A stretch of 64,000 bases of DNA, from positions 62,001-126,000 of the forward strand of contig WHVA01000308.1 of NCBI GenBank assembly GCA_015179125.1, in the 5' to 3' direction. Made by a program: the position numbers and the translations under genes. Positions 56,229-64,000 of this stretch are shown in pieces. Origin of the DNA: Gautieria morchelliformis. Taxonomy: Eukaryota > Basidiomycota > Agaricomycetes > Gomphales > Gomphaceae. Within the stretch, counting starts at the first letter, position 1. The number at the start of each line of letters is the position of its first letter. Below the pieces are notes generated by a model, which had not been told where the DNA came from, ran no database searches, and saw only the letters and a list, made by a program, of their open reading frames with translations.

Positions 56229-57780
56229 CGCCCCTCGATCGCTCCAAGTACCCGCCTCCGACCCAGGTCGCGCCCATCGACACGGGGCTGAAGGAGCTCG
56301 ACGGCGTCATGATACCCGACATTCCCGTCACGCAGGACCACGCTCAGTGCGCCTCGAATCCCCAGGTCTGTCCATGCATTCTCGTCTTAACATGATGAAC
56401 GTGTTCTCATGCGCATGTCGCAGGCTGCGGCCGACCCCACGCGCTGCTGGTGGACATGCGGCGGCTGCACGCGCGACATCGACGTTGTCAGCTGCCCCAC
56501 CGAGATGGACTGGGGCGTCTCCTTCGACGACGGCCCCAGTCCCTACACGCCTCTTGTCAGTAAAAATCAACTCTTGACGCCTCGTTTCGCGTTTCTCATT
56601 TCACACTTTCTAAACTGTTCCGCGCGCCCTATGGCGATATGGACGACCGCGTGCGGGAGATCTCGTTGGGGATGGGTCTGGAGCCCATCATCTGGACGCG
56701 CAACCGTGATGCTAACCCCCCATCGTTGTTCCCTCCTTCCCCAGCGCAAACTGGCGACCAGTTCGACACGAACGACTGGAAGATCCCCGGGGGCGAGGCG
56801 ACGGGGGCATCCTCGTATGCCCAGTTCCAGACTATCCTGGCAAATGCTTTGTGAGTGCTACGCCATTTCGAACTCTGTGTCGTCGTTGGCTTACGGTTCA
56901 TTTATTATTTATCGCTAGGATGCTTAACACTGGATTCATTGTCTTGGAGCACGATCTCTACCAGCAGAGTGTGGACCTCGCTACGGGGTACACGATCCCT
57001 TCTGCGCTGCAGCACAACCCGCCGTTCAACGTGCGTCTCTTCTTCTTCTCATCTTATCTTGCTATTCTGGCTTCTTGGGCCGTTCTGGCTGTTTTTTGGT
57101 GAAATTATCTTTATCTCTTATCTCGCCCCTCGCCCGCGCGACACCCGGGTTCTTTTTCTAATTTATCATCTCTTCAAATGATGTTTGAGGCATTTGGCTT
57201 TATGCATTGGGTTGCACTGCAGACACCTATCTCAGCTACCTTCGAGCACACAGCTCGCTCATCTGACTATCTCCATCCCCATCACCACCTCCTCCTTCCT
57301 TTTCCCTTCTCCCGTCCTACCGCCTGCCACCACATACATATATACTCACTATCTTCATCTCATCCACCCCAACAGCTCAAATCCATCAACCAATTTCTCG
57401 GGAAGCAGCCGCAGGACGTGCACCAAGAGACGGCGGCGAACAAGACGCTCATGACGCTCACGAGCAACTGGACGGGCAACTACCTCCACGGGCTCAGCTC
57501 CGCGCTGAGCGCGGCCAACTCGAGCTCGGGCGGGGGCGGCTCAGGGAGCGGGTCGGCGGGGGCGGGGGGAATAGCGGGGGAGTGGCAGTGGCAGTGGGGG
57601 GAGCGGGAGCGGGGGCAAAGCGGTGAGAGTGACGTGTTCAGTGAAGGAGGGCGCTGTGCTGATAATGCTTTGCTTTTGCTTGTGCGACAGAGCGGGGCGG
57701 GCCGCGTCGAGTTCGAGCTCCGGGCTGGCGTCGCGGCGCTAGGCGAGCTCGCCGTCCTCAGCACCCTCCTCGCATTTTAA
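56229..57780 (+). pseudogene. Chitin/polysaccharide deacetylase (CE4), internally deleted
   Basis: Plus-strand chitin deacetylase gene, normally a cell-wall, GPI-anchored enzyme converting chitin to chitosan. Exon 56229-56365 ends GLKELDGVMIPDIPVTQDHA...CASNPQ; after a 58-nt intron, exon 56424-56555 gives DPTRCWWTCGGCTRDIDV and the metal-site motif MDWGVSFDDGPSPYTPL. A donor (gtcagt) follows, but next comes YGDMDDRVREISLGMGLEPI (from 56627) with no acceptor between. The stretch with the zinc-binding HXXXH motif and the RPP core, about 70-90 residues, is absent. The rest is normal: KIPGGEATGASSYAQFQTIL, GFIVLEHDLYQQSVDLATGY, LKSINQFLGKQPQDVHQETA, a Ser/Gly-rich linker and a hydrophobic, GPI-like end (AALGELAVLSTLLAF). 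Either a deleted pseudogene or an assembly collapse. Confidence 0.82.
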
Positions 57781-60418
57781 GGAAAGGAAGGGACGACAAA
57801 ACAAATTGCAAAATTGCAGTCGGTACATATGGCGGGCGACGACGGAACCCCCTCACTTTGCGTTTTTGCGACACGACGGACCCCCCCCCCTCCCTTCCTC
57901 CTTTCGTTTTTGTTCTCTCTCTTCCCACGTGCTCCGCTCCACCTAGATATTGAATATTTGATCACCCGCACCCGCACCCGAGCACAACACACGCCTTACG
58001 TCTTAGTCTTAGCGCTGTATACCGCGCACACACCACACCCACACACCCATATACACCACACACCACACCCACACACCCATATACACCACACACACACCGC
58101 GCTCGCCTTTTATTGCCCCTTACCCATTACCCATTACCCATCCTCAGGCTTATACCCCCCGCATCGACATCGACATCGACTACTTACCCCATTCCCATCG
58201 CGCGTCACTTGTTATTCTTTTTCTTTTCTTTTCTTTTTTTTTTTTTTGTTTTGTCCGTCATTCGGCGTCTTCTCTTGGAGCTTGGAGGAAGGAAACGCGT
58301 CGTTGGAACCCATCCCATGCACGGCAGGTTTCTTGCTCTTAGCCTCCCTTTTTTCTTTTTTTTTTCTTTTTAGGAAGTATATATATATAAGTATGACAAT
58401 GGCACGGCACGGAGCGGATCCGGAGCGTGCGGTGGGGTGGGGTCGGTGATGCGAAAATAATGAAATTTTGTTGCGATCCATGATATCGGTCGTGGCCCAT
58501 TCTTTGGAATATAGCAGTTGAAAAGTGCTGAGTCATCGCTACTTATATAACGGCCACCGACGACGCGACGACGTGGACGGGGCGACACTGTACAAGCACG
58601 TGGTTTTGTATTTCAAGCACGTGATTTTTGTATTTCCACCGAATAACTGGGGGCTGTCTGCCGCAAGTGGACTGGTCAGATGCAGAGTCAGTCAGCTGAG
58701 CTGGTTGTGCGTTTCCGGTGCTTGCCGCACTCCTTTGTTCCACCGAGCCGTGAGGTACAAATGACACGGTCGCGCACACGCATATGCCCATGTACTGTAT
58801 TTTCCCCCATGATGTCCTCTTCGTAGCTAACTCCCCACCCACAACACCCGGCACGTTGGTGGTTCTCTTCCTCTGTGGGCCTGCGTCGCGTCTTCACCGC
58901 CACGAGACTGAGTCACTTGACGACGATCCAACACGCCCACCATGGTCCGTGATGCGTGATGCATGATGCATGATCGATGCATTGATGCAGCTGGGCTGGG
59001 CTGTGGATAAATTCGTATGAATGCAGCGGAATGCGCTTCTCGTCCGTTAAGATGCTGAACAAGTCATCCGCCGCGGCCTGGGAGCTCGGAGGGTGGGGAG
59101 CGGAGGATCGATGGGAAGCGGAGCCTCAGGCTCAAGTTGGGCTTTTTGGGAAGGGAGGGGAGGGTGTTCGCGCTGTCGATTCCAGCGTGACCAGGTCGTA
59201 CGTCCGACCTGGATGGCGCTGTGCCACGGGGTTATGAAGTTCTTCCATTACAAATGAAAAGATTCGATATTGGAGCTTGCGTTGGTACAAGTCGCATGAG
59301 ATTTTTTTTACTTTTCTTTACACGCAACGTGTGTTTCTTTTTCCTCACGATATATCAACTTGGTAAGGCTTGCATGCATGCCAAGTACTTGGGCCAGTTG
59401 ATCAAGCCTAGCTTGATAACATGGCCGCAAACCTACCTGTATTATATACCGTTGCCCAAAATGCATGTCCATGTCATATCGCAACTCCCGGAGTGAGAAC
59501 TTTGCGCAAGGGAACTACTTTACCTACCTTTGCGCGATACGTCCGGACCCAGGTGCACTGCCCGTGGTTCTGAGTACCGTAGATCTAGACAATACCGCGG
59601 CAAAAGTCAATCCAGCCATTGAGACTGCGTAGCACTGCGGGGAAAAGCCACGTACGTATTATCCACGAACAAAATACGTGGACAAAGAAAAGAAAAGTCC
59701 TGGTCCGCGGATTATAGCTGGGAATGGCATGAGGTCGGTACTAGTACGTGGGATTTCCTACCAGCAGTTATTAGAAACTCCATGTATTTACAGTAAGCTG
59801 CATTAGTATATACCTTGTCACCTTTTTTTTAATTTTGTCCAGCTTGATGACTGAGTCACGTCATTCAGCCTTCTCTTGGAGGAAGGAACGCGTCGTTGGA
59901 CCTTGGAACCTCTCAGAGGCGTTGCATGCCTAGTGTTGTCCGGGCTCGGGCTGGGCTCAAAAGCCGGGCTTGGGCTCGGCCTGAAGGGGCTCGGGCTCGT
60001 CGAATTCCAAGCCCGGGCCAGGCTCGGGCCAAAGCCCGGGCTTGCTAGGCGTAAACCTCCACGACGGCATTAGGACAACCCAGAGTCGCGTGAATAAATG
60101 AACTCACCTCTGGGAACTGGCCGACGAAGAAAAATTAGCACTTCGGCCACAACTAGAAAATCCAAGCACATCACTCAGCAAAACTAAACCATTCCAGAGT
60201 GTCTAATGTGGGGATGAGGAGATACTGGAATCATGATGAGTCTCCGGCTCACCTTTTTATCGAGAATTCACGAAGGAAGGCAAACTGCAGCATGAGGATA
60301 ACTACAGTATTTTTTGAGATTTTTCCCACCATGGTTCCCCTGGTAGCACGCGGATGGGGAGTGGCGGTGGGGACGCAGGTCGGGACGTTAAGCTCCTGGC
60401 CATGGTCGACAGGCTGGG
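57781..60418. other. Intergenic region with simple repeats
   Basis: No gene recognised. It holds pyrimidine- and T-rich tracts (58210-58370), a GGGCTCGGGC-type GC-rich repeat (59940-60050) that makes spurious frames on both strands, and two copies of CTTGGAGGAAGGAAcGCGTCGTTGGA-like sequence (from about 58278 and from about 59874; shared core GCGTCGTTGGA), an apparent short duplication. The 3' flank of the deacetylase gene lies at the left. Confidence 0.4.
58020..58105 (+). repeat. CA-rich tandem repeat
   Basis: About 27-bp units containing ACACACCCATATACACCACA repeated in tandem, followed by CACACACC. A simple-sequence expansion; frames through it have no meaning. Confidence 0.75.
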
Positions 60419-61360
60419 TGTAGGAAACTGTACCCGAGGGATCAGTTCTCAGTCTCACAATACGTGTGATGTAACTGTATACCTGTACCCGAGGGATCAG
60501 TTCTAGATACAGGGCTATCAATAAAGTATATGCGCGAGTATGGGAGCGCTTTACCTCAGTCTCACAATACGTGTGATGTAACTGAGGGAAAGGATGAAAC
60601 TCCGACTTGCGTCCCAAGTACCCGCCAGAGTGTGGGTACTTGTGTACGCGGCACGGTCACGCGTGTAACTCCAACACACCCCCTCAAGCGGTGACCGCGA
60701 CGCCAGAACGCCTATGCAAACCGAGTTTAGGAGTGAGGTAGGAGAACGTGGGGCGGGGGAGGGGCTTGGTGAGTAGATCGGCAGCGTTCTCCCGCGTAGG
60801 GACATGAGCGAAGTATATTTTGCCGCGTGAGACACGATCGCGAATAAAATGGTGAGCCACGTCAATGTGCTTGGACCTGGCATGGAAAGATGGGTCCTTT
60901 GTAAGGCTGATCGCGCCCATGTTGTCACACTGGATAGGAGTAGAGGACGTCTGCGCAAAACCGATGAGTCAAAGGAGATTCCTCAGCCAGAGGGCCTCCT
61001 TGGTAGCGTAGCTACACGCCATGTACTCCGCCTCGACACTCGACGTCGCCACGGTGGTCTGCTTCTTCGAACTCCAAGAGATCGGGCCGCTGCCCAGGGA
61101 GTAAAAGTAAGCAGCGATCGATTTTCGGTCACCACGAGTCGACACCCAGTCAGAGTCGATGTACCCGGACAGGGAGATACGTGGGCCACCCAGCACCAGG
61201 CAGACGTCGCGCGTGGTATAGAGATAAGTGATGAAACGCTGGGCCTGCTCCCAGTGAGCCGGCCCAGGGTTCGCGTTGAACTGGCTGAGATGAGCGACCG
61301 CGAAGGAAACGTCAGGACTCGTAGCCATGGCAGCATACATCATGGAGGCAAGGTCACGTC
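60419..61360 (-). mobile_element. Ty1/copia fossil, 3' end with one LTR
   Basis: The 3' part of a Ty1/copia element in minus orientation: end of the reverse transcriptase and the RNase H region (about 61355-60684), then a purine-rich tract and a 258-bp LTR (60419-60676, TG...CA on its own strand). The LTR contains internal direct repeats of about 20-30 bp. The upstream portion is cut off at about 61360 by the third LINE, so most of the element is outside the window or lost. The visible portion has few breaks and looks fairly young; no statement about the whole is possible. Confidence 0.82.
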
Positions 61361-61494
61361 ACGCTTACCACCACAACCAAAACCCCAAAAAACCATTTCT
61401 ATCATACCCACACTATCTACACACCTTCCTAGTGTTTCTCCGACACCAGTCAGCGAGCACACAAACCTCCACGAAAAAGAAAAGGAGGAAAACG

Positions 61495-63270
61495 ATGCCG
61501 CCGAGCATCGACCCCCAGCCGCCCACCATGTCACAAAGCCGCACAAGAGCGGGCAGCGCACAACACCCCAGTAGCAAAACCAGGTCAGAACTGCTAGCAG
61601 AACCCAACATAGCAGTAAGGACCCGGGAGCAAGCGAGAACCTACCTGGACAGATATGGGTACCTCGCCGCGGACGACCCCCTGTCGGTGGAACAGCTCAG
61701 CTACATCCTGATTTCCCTAGCCCACAACGCCAGCGGAAAGACGCTACAGGAAGGGATTAGGTCAGTAGCAGTATTAATGATAGAGGAGGCGGCGAAAAAT
61801 GTCAGCATTGCGGTAATGAGGCATGTCGAGGAGAGGCTAGCGCCAATTATCAGCAAGGTGGAGGCGACAACTGACAGGGCGAAGGAGGCCACAGAGATCG
61901 CCAAGGCCACGACAGAAGACGCCAACAACCTGGTAGAGCATCTGGGAAGCATGAGGCAGCAAAGGGAGCAGGAAGGGGATTCAGGACGAGGAGGCATGTC
62001 ATACGCGGCGGCACTGAAGGGTAATGTACCACTATCGCACCCCAACAATCTAGCGAAGGCTAGAGCGAAAGAAAGACAGATACTGATCGATAAAGACCCG
62101 CAAGGGGAACAGGACACGCTGAGCAAGCTGACAGAGCAAGAACTAGTAATGAAGGCGAACGAAGCTATAGAACAGCTGGAGATGGATCAAGATCGAACAG
62201 ACATAGTGTTCATCGGAGCGAAGAGACTAGCGAACGGAGGGATAGTTTTCGAATTGGACACAGAAGAGGCAGCGAGGTGGATCCAGGAGAATAAAGAGAC
62301 CTTCCTGGGCAAATTCAGCGGCACAGTCATCATAAAAAACCGGGCACTATCAGTAATTGTCGAATATGTCCCATTAAGCCACTCGCCAGACGCACTAGCA
62401 GAAATGAGAAAAATCGAAAGGGACTCGAGGATACCAAGTGGCTCGCTCATATCGACCCGGTGGATAAAACCCATAAACAGGAGAACAGCAGGACAGAAGT
62501 CGGCGCACATCATCGCGAAGTTCACCACAACCGAAGCGGCGAATCAGAGCATCAGGGATGGCCTCATAATTGCAGGGAAGAGGACATGGGCCAGGAGAAT
62601 GAAGAGAGAACCGAAAAGGTGCTTAAAATGCCAAAAGTACAACGCACGCCACATCGCGGCGGAATGCAGCAGCACCAACAAATGTGGCACATGCGGAGGC
62701 GAGCACAGAACATCTACATGCGAAGAAAGCGACCCAAGCAAATTCTGGTGTGCAAACTGTGACGTGCGAGGTCATGCCTCGTGGGACCGGATGTGCCCAG
62801 CGTTTCAGGCAGCATGCGCAGCGACGGAGAGAAGCGACCCAGAGCATACGTACAAGTTTTTCCCGAACGACAACCCATGGACATGGGAACAACAGGGAAC
62901 GGCAGCGGAAGTGGACGACACAGGGGCAATCTTAAGGAACGCCAGAGCCCAGGAGGAAAGGAGAAGGCTCATAGCGGCGGAGGAGATGAACGGCAGGAGG
63001 CAGGGAGACCTCAGAAGGGGAATGCGAGGCGACAGAACCAGAGCAAACCCCCGACGGGACACATGGATCAAGGGTGGCAAGCCAGGGACGGAAGACAATC
63101 TAGGCAGCAGCGGCTGGACGAATACGGCATCGGCGACCCCTCAGAACAGATACAAACGAGAGCAGATGATGAAAACAACCAAAACCGAGGATGAACGCAA
63201 CACAGAAACACATCGAAACATTGAAGCTCAGACAACAGAACGTGAACAAATCGCTCACGGCTACAGCTGA
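61495..63270 (+). CDS. LINE C ORF1 (zinc-knuckle nucleic-acid-binding protein), intact
   Basis: 591 residues from ATG 61495 (MPPSIDPQPPTMSQSRTRAG) to TGA at 63270; this start aligns with that of LINE A ORF1, both reaching RTRAG(S/T)AQ after about 15-20 residues. An N-terminal helical, coiled-coil-like region (RHVEERLAPIISKVEATTDR) may drive trimer or particle assembly. A middle region is conserved with LINE A (RQILIDKDP, STRWIKPI). Three zinc-knuckle-like clusters follow: CLKCQKYNARHIAAEC, CGTCGGEHRTSTC and CANCDVRGHASWDRMC, then KFFPNDNPWTWEQQ. The C-terminus is basic and disordered. The product should bind the LINE RNA in the cytoplasm and nucleus. ORF2 begins before this frame ends (80-base overlap). 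Confidence 0.9.
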   Translation: MPPSIDPQPPTMSQSRTRAGSAQHPSSKTRSELLAEPNIAVRTREQARTYLDRYGYLAADDPLSVEQLSYILISLAHNASGKTLQEGIRSVAVLMIEEAAKNVSIAVMRHVEERLAPIISKVEATTDRAKEATEIAKATTEDANNLVEHLGSMRQQREQEGDSGRGGMSYAAALKGNVPLSHPNNLAKARAKERQILIDKDPQGEQDTLSKLTEQELVMKANEAIEQLEMDQDRTDIVFIGAKRLANGGIVFELDTEEAARWIQENKETFLGKFSGTVIIKNRALSVIVEYVPLSHSPDALAEMRKIERDSRIPSGSLISTRWIKPINRRTAGQKSAHIIAKFTTTEAANQSIRDGLIIAGKRTWARRMKREPKRCLKCQKYNARHIAAECSSTNKCGTCGGEHRTSTCEESDPSKFWCANCDVRGHASWDRMCPAFQAACAATERSDPEHTYKFFPNDNPWTWEQQGTAAEVDDTGAILRNARAQEERRRLIAAEEMNGRRQGDLRRGMRGDRTRANPRRDTWIKGGKPGTEDNLGSSGWTNTASATPQNRYKREQMMKTTKTEDERNTETHRNIEAQTTEREQIAHGYS

Positions 63271-64000
63271 ATTACTAGCTAAGTGCTCACCAGACCGCTA
63301 TGACATTCTGGCAATACAGGAACCGTATATTGACTTTTTGGGAAACGCCAGGGCCACGCCGCACTGGTACTCAATATACCCAGAAACACATTTTCGGGAC
63401 AGAGAGAAGAGAACCAGATCAATGATACTAGTCAGCAAAAAGGTGGCAACCAGCGCGTGGAGAGCAGAGGACGTGGGGACACCGGATGTCATGGCAATCA
63501 AAATCAGAACGAATATGGGTGTAGTGCTCCTCTTCAATCTACATTGTGACTGCACAAACTCTGACAGTATAGAAGCGGTCCAGAGACATTTGCAGAAACA
63601 AACGGTGCAAGAAAACATCGAGGATGGGGAAGCGGGTGAGATGATATGGCTTGGCAACTTCAATAGACACCACCCCATGTGGGACGAGACGAGGAATTCA
63701 CACCTCTTCACGAGGGCCAACCTAGATGAAGCACAACTCCTACTACGAGCAGTATCAACACATGACCTACAGATGGCGCTACCTGGCAATTTACCCACAC
63801 TAGAAGCGATGAGCACAGGAAATCATACACGCACAGATAATGTTTTTGCCTCTACCCTATTGCTTGAGAATCTAACCAGCTGCAGACCCATACCAGAAGA
63901 ACGACCGCCTAAAACTGATCACTTCCCCATCGACACTATCATCGACGTATCTGTAAAAGCAAGCATGCAGGGGCCGAAACCTAACTACAGACAGGTAGAC
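63191..64000 (+). CDS. LINE C ORF2, endonuclease part (runs off the window)
   Basis: From ATG 63191 (MNATQKHIETLKLRQQNVNK) the frame is open for 270 codons to the window end. It is the AP-type endonuclease of the LINE polyprotein: RQQNVNKS, LAIQEPYID (catalytic Glu), SMILVSKKV, NHTRTDNVF and KTDHFPID. The catalytic GDFN motif reads GNFN (WLGNFNRHHPMWDE, about 63649-63690): the Asp found in LINE A and LINE B is Asn here. That change would be expected to cripple cleavage. ORF2 overlaps ORF1 by 80 bases in a different frame, unlike the 4-base ATGA overlap in LINE A; translation may rely on reinitiation or an upstream start. RT and RNase H lie beyond the window. Confidence 0.88.
   Translation, partial: MNATQKHIETLKLRQQNVNKSLTATAELLAKCSPDRYDILAIQEPYIDFLGNARATPHWYSIYPETHFRDREKRTRSMILVSKKVATSAWRAEDVGTPDVMAIKIRTNMGVVLLFNLHCDCTNSDSIEAVQRHLQKQTVQENIEDGEAGEMIWLGNFNRHHPMWDETRNSHLFTRANLDEAQLLLRAVSTHDLQMALPGNLPTLEAMSTGNHTRTDNVFASTLLLENLTSCRPIPEERPPKTDHFPIDTIIDVSVKASMQGPKPNYRQVD

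Larger units (their letters stand above)
61361..64000 (+). mobile_element. Tad1-like LINE retrotransposon C, running off the window
   Basis: The 5' end is placed at 61361, where sequence ACGCTTACCACCACAACC replaces the copia fossil; it matches in style the 5' end of LINE A (ACGCCTACCACTACCACC). A 134-base 5' UTR, an intact ORF1 and the open start of ORF2 follow. Its protein similarity to LINE A is high throughout, so both belong to one family. The 3' end and target duplication lie beyond 64000. No stop or frameshift is visible in the part shown. Confidence 0.88.

Noticed and set aside
57814-58449. Plus-strand frame of 211 codons
   Set aside because: Runs through CA repeats, poly-pyrimidine and T tracts; low complexity.
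59876-60073. Gly/Leu-rich frame near 59.9 kb
   Set aside because: Produced by the GGGCTCGGGC-type repeat.

Overview
The window looks like part of an Agaricomycete-type basidiomycete genome. Introns are short (about 40-60 nt, GT-AG, with CTAAC/CTGAC-like branch sites), there are remnants of ATG11, a chitin deacetylase and an ASCC3/Slh1-type helicase, and the repeats are typical of such fungi: Tad1-like LINEs with a terminal RNase H, KDZ and MULE transposases, Ty1/copia and Ty3/gypsy fossils, and a Helitron. The species is not identifiable from the sequence. Most of the window is a nested transposon island; ordinary host genes are a minority and several are damaged.

Layout. 1-8.5 kb: a helicase fragment, then a long LINE (585-7585, minus) between 13-bp target duplications, itself carrying a 1-kb TA-flanked inverted-repeat element. 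8.9-9.6 kb: a second TA-flanked MITE. 10.75-15.18 kb: a non-autonomous Helitron between A and T, filled with internal repeats and a gypsy fossil. 15.2-20.5 kb: the best host segment, with a 60-residue cysteine-rich metallothionein-like gene, an aminoglycoside-phosphotransferase-fold gene with one frame break, and an eight-part (seven-exon coding) gene for a cysteine-rich, GRF-like protein of 479 residues. 20.6-23.3 kb: broken, partly duplicated ATG11 remnants. 23.9-27.0 kb: a MULE/SWIM transposase-like gene split by a foldback MITE. 29.07-29.50 kb: a tRNA-derived SINE with A and B boxes, poly-A tail and 14-bp target duplications. 29.5-44.8 kb: a copia fossil abutting a gypsy fossil, which is split by a 9.33-kb KDZ DNA transposon with long inverted repeats and an 8-bp target duplication. 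44.8-46.0 kb: a divergent pair of small unrecognised genes. 47.8-48.3 kb: a Tc1/mariner-like DDE fragment. 49.27-53.85 kb: a second, 5'-truncated LINE with a 9-bp duplication. 56.2-57.8 kb: a chitin deacetylase gene that lacks the middle of its catalytic domain. 60.4-61.4 kb: the 3' end of another copia fossil, interrupted by a third LINE that runs off the window (61361-64000, plus) with an intact ORF1 and open ORF2.

How it works together: the genes do not form a pathway. The main story is successive insertion (LINE into copia, KDZ into gypsy, MITE into LINE, MITE into MULE gene, gypsy into Helitron) and decay. Several in-frame stops in the LINEs, the KDZ genes and the ATG11 remnant are TGA where relatives or context suggest arginine, which would fit CGA-to-TGA change at methylated CpG.
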